64,000 bases of DNA from a bacterium (GCA_905221435.1 CAJNDD010000001.1:1-64000), one strand, 5' to 3'; shown: positions 27,301 to 36,802, counted from the first letter of the stretch. Notes: generated from the sequence alone by a model not told the origin. Made by a program: numbers and translations.

Positions 27301-27681
27301 TTAAGAAATGAAGTCAAGACTTGTTTCCAGTCTTTCTTCGACGGCTTTTTGCAGGTAAGATAGAGCTGTTTGTCCCTCATCAGTCAGGCAGATAAAACTA
27401 GCCCGTCTATCCTGATCGCAACATCGGCGACTAAGCAAACCACAGTTTTTCTCTTCTAACCTAGCCACCATTCGAGAAACAGCGCTTGGGCTGAGATGGA
27501 GTTTATCTGGCAGGTCAATCTGTCGTAGAGATTTTTCTTGGGCTAGATTCAGATAGTAGAGCAGGTAAAACTCTTTTAAGGTCAGCCTTTGTTCACTCTG
27601 TTGGGCAATGGTTTCTTCTAACAAGGCTTCCATTTCCTTTTGACGGCGATTGTAGTCAAACCACTTTTCCAAATAGGTCAT
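27301..27681 (-). CDS. MarR family transcriptional regulator
   Basis: A winged-helix regulator of 126 aa. The start chosen is ATG 27681 (MTYLEKWFDYNRRQ) behind AAAGGAG; an upstream extension overlaps the promoter. The DNA-binding helix-turn-helix is KSLRQIDLPDKLHLSPSAVSRMVARLEEK and the wing is RRASFICLTDEG. Two cysteines in the sequence RRCCDQDRR suggest possible redox sensing, which would fit the trxA neighbour. It probably represses itself, since a palindrome lies directly after its -10 element. lrgAB is divergent. Confidence 0.82.
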   Translation of the reverse strand: MTYLEKWFDYNRRQKEMEALLEETIAQQSEQRLTLKEFYLLYYLNLAQEKSLRQIDLPDKLHLSPSAVSRMVARLEEKNCGLLSRRCCDQDRRASFICLTDEGQTALSYLQKAVEERLETSLDFIS

Positions 27682-27750
27682 TGCTTTCTCCTTTCTTTTC
27701 AAAGTAAAAATCACAAAGTCATTACTGATTGTCTTTGTAACACAAGATGA

Positions 27751-27797
27751 TTGCGCATGCAATGATTATACTACTTTTAGCTAATCCTTGCAAGAAA
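27751..27797 (-). promoter_or_regulatory. marR-type gene promoter and operator
   Basis: On the minus strand TTGCAA and TATAAT are 17 bases apart (about 27768-27796), and the palindrome TTGCATGCGCAA (27751-27762) follows the -10 directly, in the transcription start area. That is a usual place for a repressor site. Confidence 0.7.
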
Positions 27798-27877
27798 GAA
27801 AAATTTCGATATTTCCTTGAAATTTTCTGAAAAAAGAGTAAACTGGTATGCAAGAATTCTATTTCAAGGAGTTTGAG

Positions 27878-28252
27878 ATGAAGTTATATGTTCAATTAAT
27901 GATTCTTTTTGTAATTTCCCTTATTGGTGAGGGAATTTCCAGTTTCTTTCATCTGCCCATACCAGGCAGTATTATTGGCTTAATCATTCTTTTTCTAGCC
28001 CTGCAGTTCAAGTGGCTGAGAACCAGACATGTCAATATGGTTGGGAATTTTCTCCTAGCCAATATGACCATTCTCTTTTTGCCACCAGCAGTGGGAATCA
28101 TGGAAAAGTTTGATGTGATTGCCCCTTATCTCTTGCCCATCGTCTTGATTGTCTTTTTTGCGGCTGTCATCAACATTATCCTCATCGCCCTAGTGGTTCA
28201 GTTTATCAAGAGACGATTTGAGGGAGATTATGAGAAAGGAGATGCCAAATGA
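27878..28252 (+). CDS. lrgA: CidA/LrgA family holin-like protein
   Basis: A 124-aa membrane protein with four predicted helices (LYVQLMILFVISLIGEGISSFF, LPIPGSIIGLIILFLALQF and two more) and a basic tail (KRRFEGDYEKGDAK). The start chosen is ATG 27878 behind AAGGAG. LrgA/CidA proteins act with LrgB/CidB in autolysis control; recent work links LrgAB in streptococci to pyruvate uptake. It overlaps lrgB by four bases (ATGA). Pyruvate transport would fit a pyruvate-oxidase organism; this is inference. Confidence 0.88.
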   Translation: MKLYVQLMILFVISLIGEGISSFFHLPIPGSIIGLIILFLALQFKWLRTRHVNMVGNFLLANMTILFLPPAVGIMEKFDVIAPYLLPIVLIVFFAAVINIILIALVVQFIKRRFEGDYEKGDAK

Positions 28253-28944
28253 GCGAATTTGTATCCAATCCTCTGTTTGGGCTTGCCCTGTCTATTCTAG
28301 CTTATCTAGTGGGGATGTTGATTTACAGACGTTTTCCCCATCCATTGACAACGCCCCTGCTTTTGTCAGCTATTTTTATCATTATTTTCCTTAAGGCGAC
28401 GGGTATTTCTTATCAAGATTACTACCAAGGTGGGGTTTATCTGAACAACTTGATTGTCCCATCGACCGTGGCTCTAGGGATTCCGCTTTATAAGAGTTTT
28501 CATCTGATGAAGCACCATGCTCGCAGTATTCTCTTTGGTAGTCTGCTAGCAGTAGTTGTCAATACTAGCTTCACTGCTATAGTAGCGAAAATATTTGGCA
28601 TGGACTTTTTCCTAGCCATTTCTCTCTTTCCCAAGTCAGTGACAACCGCCATGGCAGTGGGAATCACAGAAAAATTGCAAGGTTTAACAACTGTAACCTT
28701 GGTCGTCGTAGTGGCCACTGGGATTTTGACCAGTGTTATCGGCCCAACCCTTTTGAAGTGGTTGAAAATAGATGATCCAGTAGCTGTAGGCCTTTCCCTT
28801 GGAGGAACGGGACACGCTGTCGGAACGGGAACGGCCTTTCGATACGGCTCTGTAGCCGGCGCCATGGGTGGTTTAGCTATCGGTGTCACCGGTATTCTCT
28901 ATGTCTTTGTCAGTCCCATTGTAGCCAGTTTGATATTGAGTTAA
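28249..28944 (+). CDS. lrgB: LrgB family protein
   Basis: A 231-aa membrane protein of the LrgB/CidB/YohK family with several hydrophobic helices and the conserved stretches PSTVALGIPLYK, LFPKSVTTAMAVGI and the glycine-rich GGTGHAVGTGTAFRYG. It partners LrgA in the membrane. It starts within the lrgA stop codon, so the pair is translationally coupled. A bidirectional terminator follows. Confidence 0.92.
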   Translation: MSEFVSNPLFGLALSILAYLVGMLIYRRFPHPLTTPLLLSAIFIIIFLKATGISYQDYYQGGVYLNNLIVPSTVALGIPLYKSFHLMKHHARSILFGSLLAVVVNTSFTAIVAKIFGMDFFLAISLFPKSVTTAMAVGITEKLQGLTTVTLVVVVATGILTSVIGPTLLKWLKIDDPVAVGLSLGGTGHAVGTGTAFRYGSVAGAMGGLAIGVTGILYVFVSPIVASLILS

Positions 28945-28945
28945 A

Positions 28946-28978
28946 GAAAAACCCAGCTTTCTAGCTGGGCATTTTTTA
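28946..28978. terminator. Bidirectional terminator, lrgB and ABC permease gene
   Basis: Stem ACCCAGCT/AGCTGGGC with a four-base loop, T tract ATTTTTTATT on the plus side and a T-rich run on the minus side. Confidence 0.85.
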
Positions 28979-29704
28979 TTGCAAGTTAACCTTGTTTTTT
29001 AAGATATAGTAGGTACCGAGATAGTAGATAGCTGATAAAAAGAGATCGCGCAAGATTTCTGTACCAGCCATCACGTTAAAGTCATTGTCAACTCTTAAGA
29101 AGAGAGAAACATAACCAATGACGATGGCAATGACGATATAGGCTAAAATTCCCATAGCTGTTCGATATTCGTTAAAGAGTTGTCCGATAGAGATGGAGAG
29201 GTAAATGGATAAAATCCATGCGATTGACCCGACAAATAGTGATAGGGCATACAGCCAGCCGTAGCTGAGATAAGGGGAAATGAAGTTGTAGAGGGCAGTG
29301 AAGTCTTTTTCAATTGGTGTTAAGAAGATGATAATCAATATACTCAAGATAAAGACGATATAGCTTAAGATGGACCAGACAAGACCACCTAAAAGTTTTG
29401 CGATGATGATTTGGTGCTCAGAGACAGGCAAGGTCAAGGTCAAGTACCCTTGGCGGTCATAAACACTACCCTTGAATCTTCGGATGATTAAAAAGATTGT
29501 TGCAATCCAAAGAGTGACGCTGAGTCCTCCAAAGACTAGTACTAAAAAGAAGATGAAATAAGCAGCATTGTTAGGATTGTAACTCTGGCTAAGACTGTTA
29601 ATAAAAGCTCCAATCAAAACTGAAATTGCAAGTACAGCACCGTAGAGTGCCAGATACCATTTATTGACATTTTTAAATTCATAACGAACTAGATTCCAAA
29701 ACAT
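28976..29704 (-). CDS. ABC transporter permease (ABC-2-like)
   Basis: A 242-aa protein with six predicted helices and the start MFWNLVRYEFKNVNKWYLALYG typical of YtrC/YtrD-like or bacteriocin-type ABC-2 permeases. It ends with LGTYYILKNKVNLQ. It follows an ATPase gene and a GntR-type regulator in one operon, an arrangement seen in the Bacillus ytr operon and in antimicrobial-stress exporters. Substrate is unknown. Confidence 0.82.
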   Translation of the reverse strand: MFWNLVRYEFKNVNKWYLALYGAVLAISVLIGAFINSLSQSYNPNNAAYFIFFLVLVFGGLSVTLWIATIFLIIRRFKGSVYDRQGYLTLTLPVSEHQIIIAKLLGGLVWSILSYIVFILSILIIIFLTPIEKDFTALYNFISPYLSYGWLYALSLFVGSIAWILSIYLSISIGQLFNEYRTAMGILAYIVIAIVIGYVSLFLRVDNDFNVMAGTEILRDLFLSAIYYLGTYYILKNKVNLQ

Positions 29705-29719
29705 AATAATCTCCTTTGC

Positions 29720-30415
29720 TTAGGCTTTAAATTCCTGGCGGAAGAGCTGGTCAATTGATTCACCTGACTCGTAACGAATATCATCAACATTTCCTTGGCG
29801 GACGACTTTTCCGTCTTTGAGGAAGATGATCTCATCCAAGATTGGCTCAATATCTGAAATCAAGTGGGTTGAAATCAGTACCGTAGAGGTTGGTGAGTAG
29901 TTATTGATGATGGTATTGAGGATATAATCACGGGCAGCTGGATCCACGCCTCCGATTGGTTCGTCCAGAACGTAGAGGCGGGCTTCACGGCTCATAACCA
30001 AGATGAGTTGGACCTTTTCCTTGTTTCCTTTTGATAGTTTCTTGAGGCGACTGTTTTCATCAATACGGAGATCGGCTAAAAGGTTTTGGGCTCTTTCGAG
30101 ATTGAAATCCTGATAGAAGGTTTTAAAATAGGTTAGAGCATCCTTAACTTTCATCTCTTCATTGAGGTAGGTTGTATCTGGTAGGTAGGAGACGATTGCC
30201 TTGGTGGCAGGACTTGGATCCTGTCCGTTAATGAGGACACGTCCTTTATTTGGTTGAAGGAGACCATTGATCAGTTTGATCAAGGTTGTTTTTCCGGATC
30301 CGTTTGGTCCAAGGAGTCCGACAATCTTTCCGGCTGAGATCTCTAGTGAGATATTGTCAAGTGCCGCGGTTGCTCCATATGATTTTGTTACATTTTCAAG
30401 TGCTAGTAGTGTCAT
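29720..30415 (-). CDS. ABC transporter ATP-binding protein
   Basis: A 231-aa ATPase with Walker A GPNGSGKT (near residue 36), a signature-like LSKGNKEKVQL and Walker B LYVLDEPIGGVDPAARDY. The SKGN form of the signature is common in the EcsA/YtrB-type exporters. It is four bases from the GntR gene and 15 from the permease gene, so all three are co-expressed. Confidence 0.9.
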   Translation of the reverse strand: MTLLALENVTKSYGATAALDNISLEISAGKIVGLLGPNGSGKTTLIKLINGLLQPNKGRVLINGQDPSPATKAIVSYLPDTTYLNEEMKVKDALTYFKTFYQDFNLERAQNLLADLRIDENSRLKKLSKGNKEKVQLILVMSREARLYVLDEPIGGVDPAARDYILNTIINNYSPTSTVLISTHLISDIEPILDEIIFLKDGKVVRQGNVDDIRYESGESIDQLFRQEFKA

Positions 30416-30419
30416 AGTC

Positions 30420-30785
30420 TTAAACTCCTTTAATATAGTCGCTTAATACATTTGGCAGTTCTTCTTTTTTGTAGCCAAATTGAAGCATGCAAGAGACGAA
30501 TTGTTGCAGTTGTTCCTCGGATAGTTGCTTACGAGTTTGGACAATTAGGTCCCGATTTTCTGTCACAAAACGTCCTGTTGTACGTTTGCTGTGGACTAAC
30601 CCTTCACGCTCAAGGTCAGACAAGGCGCGCTGAATGGTATTGGGATTGACCCCAACTTCGCTCGCTAGTTCTCTTACGGTAGGGAGCTGTTGGTTGGGCT
30701 CTAGTTCATGGGAAACAATCTGTAATTTGATTTTTTCCATAATCTGCAAATAAATGGGTTTTGTATTATCAAATGACCAGGACAT
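30420..30785 (-). CDS. GntR family regulator (YtrA subfamily)
   Basis: A 121-aa short GntR regulator: residues 1-75 are the winged helix (PIYLQIMEKIKLQIVSHELE, LPTVRELASEVGVNPNTIQRALSDLEREGLV) and a short C-terminal helical tail dimerises. The short tail is the YtrA type, nearly always encoded with an ABC transporter, as here. The start chosen is ATG 30785, six bases after GGAG; the ATG one codon upstream is too close. A strong promoter TTGACA/TATTAT precedes the operon (about 30824-30853) and is likely autoregulated. Confidence 0.88.
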   Translation of the reverse strand: MSWSFDNTKPIYLQIMEKIKLQIVSHELEPNQQLPTVRELASEVGVNPNTIQRALSDLEREGLVHSKRTTGRFVTENRDLIVQTRKQLSEEQLQQFVSCMLQFGYKKEELPNVLSDYIKGV

Positions 30786-30861
30786 CATAGTCTCCTTTCT
30801 TTTTCTTTGTTGTTCTAATTGGATAATACAATAAAACAAAAAACTTGTCAAGTAAAAATAA

Positions 30862-30899
30862 GAATTGTTTTGGGAATTGCTTAAAAAATGGTATAATGA
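30862..30899 (+). promoter_or_regulatory. nrdR operon promoter
   Basis: An extended -10 TGGTATAAT around 30888-30896 with a weak -35 TTGGGA about 16 bases upstream; AAGGAGGG at 30911-30918 is the ribosome-binding site for nrdR. Confidence 0.65.
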
Positions 30900-30925
30900 A
30901 AAGAAAACGACAAGGAGGGAAATGC

Positions 30926-31399
30926 ATGCGTTGTCCAAAATGTGGGGCTACCAAGTCTAGTGTTGTTGATAGTCGACAAGCCGAAGAAGGAAATACCATC
31001 CGCCGAAGACGTGAGTGCGACGAGTGTCAGCATCGTTTTACAACCTATGAACGAGTAGAAGAACGAACGCTGGTTGTCGTCAAAAAAGACGGTACACGAG
31101 AACAGTTTTCAAGAGATAAAATCTTTAATGGGATTATCCGCTCAGCCCAGAAGCGCCCTGTTTCGAGTGATGAAATCAACATGGTGGTCAATCGTATCGA
31201 GCAAAAACTCCGTAGTCGCAGTGAGAACGAGATTCAAAGTGAATACATTGGAGCCTTAGTCATGGAAGAATTGGCAGAGCTTGATGAGATTACCTATGTT
31301 CGTTTTGCCAGTGTTTATCGTAGCTTTAAGGATGTGAGTGAGTTGGAGAGTCTGCTCCAGCAAATCACCCAGTCCTCTAAAAAGAAAAAGGAAAAATAG
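30926..31399 (+). CDS. nrdR: Transcriptional repressor NrdR
   Basis: Represses ribonucleotide reductase genes according to the ATP/dATP ratio. The start chosen is ATG 30926 ([18 protein letters not shown]), after AAGGAGGG. The 157-aa protein has an N-terminal zinc ribbon (CPKC and CDEC) and an ATP-cone domain ([20 protein letters not shown]). It is the first gene of the nrdR-dnaB-dnaI cluster, a layout conserved in streptococci. Confidence 0.95.
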   Translation: MRCPKCGATKSSVVDSRQAEEGNTIRRRRECDECQHRFTTYERVEERTLVVVKKDGTREQFSRDKIFNGIIRSAQKRPVSSDEINMVVNRIEQKLRSRSENEIQSEYIGALVMEELAELDEITYVRFASVYRSFKDVSELESLLQQITQSSKKKKEK

Positions 31400-32563
31400 A
31401 TGAAGCCAAATGACCGTTTTTCTTTTCTAAAGAATAATCGGGTGTCGCAAGATACCTCTTCTCTGGTGCAGTGCTACCTCCCGATTATCGGTCAGGAGGC
31501 GCTGAGCCTCTATCTATATGCCATTACCTTTTGGGATGGAGGGCAAAAGGAACACCTTTTTGCCAACATTCTTAATCATTTGAATTTCGGGATGAATACG
31601 CTTCTCCAGTCTTTTAAAATCTTATCTGCCTTAGATCTGTTGACCCTTTATCAGAAAGGGGAGGTCTATGAATTACAGCTTCATTCTCCCCTTTCCAGTC
31701 AGGAATTTCTAAGTCATTCTGTCTATAGCAGACTATTAGAGAAAAAGATTGGGGATACAGCTGTTTCTGCTATGAAGCAGGCTCCAAGTGAGGGAGAAGC
31801 TTTCTCTGTTCCTTTGAGCCAAGTCTTTCCAACCCTGACCGAAGAAGTGCCCCCAAGCGAGTCTAAAAGCAAGTTAAAAAATGATTTTGACTTGGAACAT
31901 TTCCAGCGTCTGATGGCTCGAGATGGTTTGCGTTTTGAAGACGAGCAGGCGGATGTTTTGGAATTGTTTGCCATTGCAGATGAAAAAAAATGGACCTGGT
32001 TTGAAACCTATCAACTAGCCAAGGCGACAGCGGTGGCTCAGGTTATTTCAGTCAAACGCATGCGTGAAAAGATAGCACAAAAACCAGCTACTTCTGACTT
32101 TAGCCCCAAAGAAATGACCATTATCAAGGAAGCCAAAACCAAAACTCCCCTACAATTTTTAGCGGAAATCAAGCAAACTCGTAAGGGGAACATCACCCAG
32201 AGCGAACGGGAACTTCTACACCAGATGGCATCTTTAGGCTTGTTGGACGAAGTCATCAATATCGTCTTACTTTTAACCTTTAACAAGGTTGATTCGGCCA
32301 ATGTCAATGAAAAATATGCTATGAAAGTCGCAAACGACTATGCCTATCGCAAGATTCGGACAGCAGAGGAAGCCGTGCTTCGGATTCGAGAACGTCAGCA
32401 AAAAGGTCAGGAAGACCAGAAATCGAAAACTAGCTCAACTAAGACAAATGTTCCTAAGTGGAGTAATCCAGAATACAAGAATCAAACCAGTGAGGAAACT
32501 CGTCTGGAACTAGAACGTAAAAAACAAGAAATGTTAGCCCGATTAGAAGAAGGAGGAGACTAG
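31400..32563 (+). CDS. dnaB: Replication initiation and membrane attachment protein DnaB
   Basis: Gram-positive DnaB, which helps load the replicative helicase (called DnaC in Bacillus) at the origin and restart sites. The 387-aa protein has a winged-helix N-terminal half (LVQCYLPIIGQEALSLYLYAITF) and a C-terminal DnaB/DnaD-type domain (ESPLQFL-like TKTPLQFLAEIKQTR; YAYRKIRTAEEAVLRIRERQ). The last 60 residues are charged and disordered-looking. It begins directly at the nrdR stop and ends directly before dnaI. Confidence 0.9.
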   Translation: MKPNDRFSFLKNNRVSQDTSSLVQCYLPIIGQEALSLYLYAITFWDGGQKEHLFANILNHLNFGMNTLLQSFKILSALDLLTLYQKGEVYELQLHSPLSSQEFLSHSVYSRLLEKKIGDTAVSAMKQAPSEGEAFSVPLSQVFPTLTEEVPPSESKSKLKNDFDLEHFQRLMARDGLRFEDEQADVLELFAIADEKKWTWFETYQLAKATAVAQVISVKRMREKIAQKPATSDFSPKEMTIIKEAKTKTPLQFLAEIKQTRKGNITQSERELLHQMASLGLLDEVINIVLLLTFNKVDSANVNEKYAMKVANDYAYRKIRTAEEAVLRIRERQQKGQEDQKSKTSSTKTNVPKWSNPEYKNQTSEETRLELERKKQEMLARLEEGGD

Positions 32564-33460
32564 ATGGAAAGTGTTGGTGATGTAATCAAACGTCAGACAA
32601 GTCGTTTTCATTATCAGGACTTGGTCCAGCAGATCATGAAGGACCCCGATGTAGCGGCTTTTATCCAGAAAGAATCCCTCAACCCAGAGGAGTTGAATCG
32701 TAGCATCTCCAAGTTCAACCAATATATCACAGAACGGGACAAGTTTCTTCGTGGGGATGCGGACTATATAGCGCGTGGCTACAAGCCTATCTTGGTTATG
32801 AATCACGGTTATGCGGATGTGTCTTATGAAGAAACACCAGAACTAATTGCGGCTGAAAAAGAGGCAGCTATAAAGAATCGTCTCAAGTTGATCAATCTAC
32901 CAGCAAGTCTCAAGAAAGCGAAATTGGCTCAGATTGACCTAGATGATCTAGGCCGTTTGCCGATTTTTGAGAGACTCTATGCCTTTGTTGACCTTTACCC
33001 TAGTATCCGAAAAGGTCTCTATCTTTACGGCGATTTTGGTGTCGGCAAGAGTTTCATGATGGCGGCCCTGGCTCACGACCTATCTGAAAAACGTGGGGCA
33101 TCAACAACTATTCTCCACTATCCAAGTTTTGTCATTGATGTGAAAAATGCCATCGGTGAAGGCTCTGTGAAGGCCTTGGTGGATGAGATCAAGTTAGCAG
33201 AGGTCTTGGTCTTGGATGATATTGGTGCAGAGCAGTCGACTCCTTGGGTACGTGATGAGATTCTCCAAGTTATTCTCCAGTACCGCATGCAGGAAGATTT
33301 GCCGACCTTCTTTACTTCCAACTTTAATTTCCAAGATTTGGAAAAACATTTTGCCAAAGGAAAGAATGGAAATGACGAGACTTGGGAAGCTAGACGGGTC
33401 ATGGAACGAATCCGTTATTTAGCAGAGGAAACAAGACTAGAAGGAGAAAATCGCCGATGA
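32564..33460 (+). CDS. dnaI: Primosomal protein DnaI (helicase loader)
   Basis: AAA+ ATPase that loads the replicative helicase together with DnaB. The 298-aa protein has an N-terminal helicase-binding domain (residues 1-130), Walker A LYGDFGVGKS (near residue 154), Walker B VLVLDDIGAEQ and a sensor region PTFFTSNFNF. It overlaps the next gene by four bases. Confidence 0.94.
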   Translation: MESVGDVIKRQTSRFHYQDLVQQIMKDPDVAAFIQKESLNPEELNRSISKFNQYITERDKFLRGDADYIARGYKPILVMNHGYADVSYEETPELIAAEKEAAIKNRLKLINLPASLKKAKLAQIDLDDLGRLPIFERLYAFVDLYPSIRKGLYLYGDFGVGKSFMMAALAHDLSEKRGASTTILHYPSFVIDVKNAIGEGSVKALVDEIKLAEVLVLDDIGAEQSTPWVRDEILQVILQYRMQEDLPTFFTSNFNFQDLEKHFAKGKNGNDETWEARRVMERIRYLAEETRLEGENRR

Positions 33461-34170
33461 CAGAAACCATTAAATTGATGAAAGCTCATACTTCAGTTCG
33501 TCGCTTTAAGGAGCAAGAAATTCCTCAGGCGGACTTGGACGAGATTTTGACTGCTGGACAAATGGCGTCATCTTGGAAAAATTTCCAATCCTACTCTGTG
33601 ATTCTTGTGCGCAGTCAAGAGAAGAAAGATGCCTTATATGAGTTGGTTCCGCAGAAAGCCATTCGCCAGTCAGCAGCCTTTTTGCTCTTTGTCGGTGACT
33701 TGAACCGAGCTGAAAAGGGAGCAAGCCTTCATACGGAAACTTTCCAACCTCAAGGTGTGGAAGGTCTCCTCATCACTTCGGTAGATGCGGCGCTTGCTGG
33801 GCAAAATACCTTGCTTGCAGCTGAGAGTCTGGGATATGGTGGTGTTATCATCGGTTTGGTCCGTTACAAGTCAGAAGAAGTGGCAGAGCTCTTTAACCTG
33901 CCTGACTATACCTACCCTGTTTTTGGGATTGCCCTTGGCGTGCCAGATCAACAACATGATGTCAAACCAAGACTGCCTTTGAGCCAAGTGGTTTTTGAGG
34001 AAGAATACCAAGAACAGCCAGTTGAAGCGATTTTGGACTATGACCAAGTTCAGGCGGACTATGCTGGTGCGCGTGCGACGACCTCTTGGAGTCAGCGTTT
34101 GGCAGAGCAGTTTGGCCAAGCCGAACCTAGTTCAACTCGGAAGAATCTAGAACAGAAAAAGTTATTGTAG
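33457..34170 (+). CDS. NADPH-dependent nitroreductase family protein (NfrA/NfsA-like)
   Basis: FMN-binding oxidoreductase of 237 aa with the family start HTSVRRFKEQEIP, AGQMASSWKNFQSYSVILVR, LLAAESLGYGGVIIG and the C-terminal arm characteristic of NfsA/FRP-type enzymes. Likely reduces flavins, quinones or nitro compounds. It overlaps dnaI by ATGA, so it is expressed with replication genes, and is followed 13 bases later by der; this order is common in streptococci without a known functional link. Confidence 0.88.
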   Translation: MTETIKLMKAHTSVRRFKEQEIPQADLDEILTAGQMASSWKNFQSYSVILVRSQEKKDALYELVPQKAIRQSAAFLLFVGDLNRAEKGASLHTETFQPQGVEGLLITSVDAALAGQNTLLAAESLGYGGVIIGLVRYKSEEVAELFNLPDYTYPVFGIALGVPDQQHDVKPRLPLSQVVFEEEYQEQPVEAILDYDQVQADYAGARATTSWSQRLAEQFGQAEPSSTRKNLEQKKLL

Positions 34171-34183
34171 AAAGTGAGAAAAC

Positions 34184-35494
34184 ATGGCCTTACCAACTAT
34201 TGCCATTGTGGGACGTCCCAATGTTGGGAAATCGACCCTATTTAATCGGATCGCTGGTGAGCGGATCTCTATCGTAGAAGATGTCGAGGGTGTGACACGT
34301 GACCGTATCTATGCAACGGGTGAGTGGCTCAATCGTTCCTTTAGTATGATTGATACGGGAGGGATTGACGACGTCGATGCTCCCTTCATGGAGCAAATCA
34401 AGCACCAAGCAGAAATTGCTATGGAAGAAGCTGATGTCATCGTCTTTGTGGTGTCTGGGAAAGAAGGGATCACGGATGCAGATGAGTACGTAGCTCGTAA
34501 ACTCTATAAAACCCATAAACCTGTTATCCTTGCGGTTAACAAGGTTGACAACCCTGAAATGCGAAATGATATCTATGATTTCTATGCGCTAGGATTGGGG
34601 GAACCACTGCCAATTTCGTCTGTCCACGGTATTGGAACAGGGGATGTGCTCGATGCCATCGTGGAAAATCTACCACACGAAGTCGAAGAAGAAAATCCAG
34701 ACGTGATTAAATTTAGCTTGATTGGCCGTCCTAATGTTGGAAAATCAAGTTTGATCAACGCTATTTTGGGAGAAGATCGCGTGATTGCCAGTCCCGTTGC
34801 TGGAACGACTCGCGATGCCATTGATACCCATTTTACAGATGCGGATGGCCAAGAGTTTACCATGATTGATACAGCTGGTATGCGTAAGTCTGGTAAAGTT
34901 TATGAAAATACGGAGAAATATTCTGTCATGCGTGCCATGCGTGCCATTGACCGTTCTGACGTAGTCTTGATGGTCCTCAATGCCGAGGAAGGTATTCGTG
35001 AATACGACAAGCGTATCGCTGGATTTGCCCACGAATCCGGTAAAGGGATGATCATCGTAGTCAATAAGTGGGATACCCTTGAGAAAGACAATCACACCAT
35101 GAAGAAATGGGAAGAAGATATCCGTGAGCAGTTCCAATACCTGCCTTATGCTCCGATTGTCTTTGTCTCTGCTCTGACCAAGCAACGTCTCCACAAACTG
35201 CCTGAGATGATCAAGCAAATCAGCGAAAGTCAAAACACCCGTATCCCATCAGCTGTTTTGAACGATGTGATTATGGATGCCATTGCTATCAATCCAACAC
35301 CGACAGACAAAGGAAAACGCCTCAAAATCTTCTACGCAACTCAAGTGGCAACTAAGCCGCCAACCTTTGTCATCTTTGTCAACGAAGAAGAACTCATGCA
35401 CTTCTCTTACCTGCGTTTCTTGGAAAATCAAATCCGCAAGGCCTTTGTCTTTGAAGGAACCCCGATTCACTTGATTGCAAGAAAACGCAAGTAA
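34184..35494 (+). CDS. der: Ribosome biogenesis GTPase Der (EngA)
   Basis: Essential double GTPase for 50S ribosomal subunit assembly. The 436-aa protein has two G domains, each with GRPNVGKS (near residues 9 and 183), DTGG/DTAG G3 motifs and NKVD/NKWD G4 motifs, and a C-terminal KH-like domain ending HLIARKRK. A strong terminator follows. Confidence 0.97.
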   Translation: MALPTIAIVGRPNVGKSTLFNRIAGERISIVEDVEGVTRDRIYATGEWLNRSFSMIDTGGIDDVDAPFMEQIKHQAEIAMEEADVIVFVVSGKEGITDADEYVARKLYKTHKPVILAVNKVDNPEMRNDIYDFYALGLGEPLPISSVHGIGTGDVLDAIVENLPHEVEEENPDVIKFSLIGRPNVGKSSLINAILGEDRVIASPVAGTTRDAIDTHFTDADGQEFTMIDTAGMRKSGKVYENTEKYSVMRAMRAIDRSDVVLMVLNAEEGIREYDKRIAGFAHESGKGMIIVVNKWDTLEKDNHTMKKWEEDIREQFQYLPYAPIVFVSALTKQRLHKLPEMIKQISESQNTRIPSAVLNDVIMDAIAINPTPTDKGKRLKIFYATQVATKPPTFVIFVNEEELMHFSYLRFLENQIRKAFVFEGTPIHLIARKRK

Positions 35495-35524
35495 GTCTTG
35501 CTTGTTTTCCTATAAAAATAAATT

Positions 35525-35553
35525 GAAAGAAGACTTCATAGTCTTCTTTTTTC
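35525..35553 (+). terminator. der terminator
   Basis: Stem AAGAAGACT/AGTCTTCTT with a four-base loop and a T tract. Confidence 0.9.
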
Positions 35554-35721
35554 TATCTAAGAGGGGAGAAAAGAACCTATCAAATTGGAGGAGAATCTGT
35601 CATCAAAATTCAATCATTTTCCTAGCTTTTGTAATCTATTTGTAATGAAAATGCACTTTCTTTGTAAAAATCAAAATGCTATAATTCCTTAAATCAATTT
35701 TCCTTTATCAGGGAGGTTATT

Positions 35722-36594
35722 ATGAAAAAAAGCAGATTATTTAAACATAGTTTGTTGGTTCGCTTGCTTGGGTTGCTGATGGTTTTTCTCTTCTTGTCAG
35801 CATTCACAGCACCTGAAAAACCTGAGTACGGTATTTATGACCCGGATCACTATTTAACGGATGAGACGATCCGTCTGATTCGAGGATTGAACAAGGTAAA
35901 TAGTCAAAAAGCAGAAAAATTCCAAATGGGCGTTTACGTTGTGAAAAGCCTGGATGGAGAAACAATCGAAACAGTCGCCAATGAAACAGCTAGAGCTTGG
36001 AAGATTGGCTACTCGGGAGACAACAACGGCGCCTTGGTCGTCATAGCAGTCCAAGATAGAAAATCACGGATTGAAACCAGTAATAATGTGGCCAGTAAAA
36101 TCACAGACTATCAGACTCATAGGTTCTTGACAACAGCGCGCCCTTATTTTCAAAAGGGAGACTACAATAATGGAGTTCTCTCAATAGTAAACAATCTCAA
36201 CTACATGTTCTATAGTGGATCAAGTACGACTGCTTCAAGTTCTAAAAGTAGTTACGATTATACTACCAACTCTAGTCGCTTAAGGGAACTTGAAAGGTAT
36301 GCTGGTGAGAGTAGTTCTTCGAGACGGAATCGAAAAAGTAGTTCGAGTGACGGAGTCCTCGGATTTGGAATTCTCATTTACTTCATCGTGATGATTATCG
36401 GATTTATATCTGGAGGCCGTGGTGGCGGTTCACATGGCGATGATTCTGGTGGTGGCTGGTGGGGCGGTGACTCATCAGATTCAGGATCCTCTTGGTCTGA
36501 TTCAGGTTCTTCTTGGTCTGACTCGGGCTCCGATTCATCTGGTGGCTGGGACGGCGGTGGTTTTGATGGTGGCGGTTCGTCTGATGATTGGTAA
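35722..36594 (+). CDS. TPM domain protein (YgcG family)
   Basis: A 290-aa secreted or membrane-attached protein: hydrophobic N-terminal segment (residues 12-30), a TPM domain (YDPDHYLTDETIRLIRGLN, FQMGVYVVKSLDGETIE, NNGALVVIAVQDRKSRIET), a serine-rich region, one transmembrane helix near 215-230 (ILIYFIVMIIGFISG) and a low-complexity Gly/Ser/Asp/Trp tail. Such proteins are commonly paired with LemA, as here. Their role is unclear; some have phosphatase or envelope-stress links. Confidence 0.85.
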   Translation: MKKSRLFKHSLLVRLLGLLMVFLFLSAFTAPEKPEYGIYDPDHYLTDETIRLIRGLNKVNSQKAEKFQMGVYVVKSLDGETIETVANETARAWKIGYSGDNNGALVVIAVQDRKSRIETSNNVASKITDYQTHRFLTTARPYFQKGDYNNGVLSIVNNLNYMFYSGSSTTASSSKSSYDYTTNSSRLRELERYAGESSSSRRNRKSSSSDGVLGFGILIYFIVMIIGFISGGRGGGSHGDDSGGGWWGGDSSDSGSSWSDSGSSWSDSGSDSSGGWDGGGFDGGGSSDDW

Positions 36595-36802
36595 ACCATC
36601 ACAGACAGATGCAAATATAATGAGGTTTCTCTAACGTTACCGCAATTGACTCTTTAATCAAGGGCGAGAAACTAAACCTTTGGAAAATTGATTTAAGAGA
36701 TGGAACTAGCTATAAAGGTTCAAGTCCATCATCGTTGAACTCGGTTTCTATACAGAGACTATTCTCAGAAAAGTTGATAAAAGAAAGTGTTAAGGTTTTG
36801 AT
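36595..36802 (+). other. TPM-lemA spacer with a C-terminal ORF fragment
   Basis: A frame without a start codon runs from about 36625 to the TGA at 36804-36806 (residues such as LNLWKIDLRDGTSYKG and LFSEKLIKESVKVLI) and overlaps the lemA start as ATGA. It reads like the 3' end of a lost gene. No family is recognised; chance coding is possible. Confidence 0.35.

Noticed and set aside
36378..36614. A minus-strand proline-rich frame opposite the TPM gene tail
   Set aside because: It is the mirror of the Gly/Ser/Asp-rich low-complexity tail and has no start signals.
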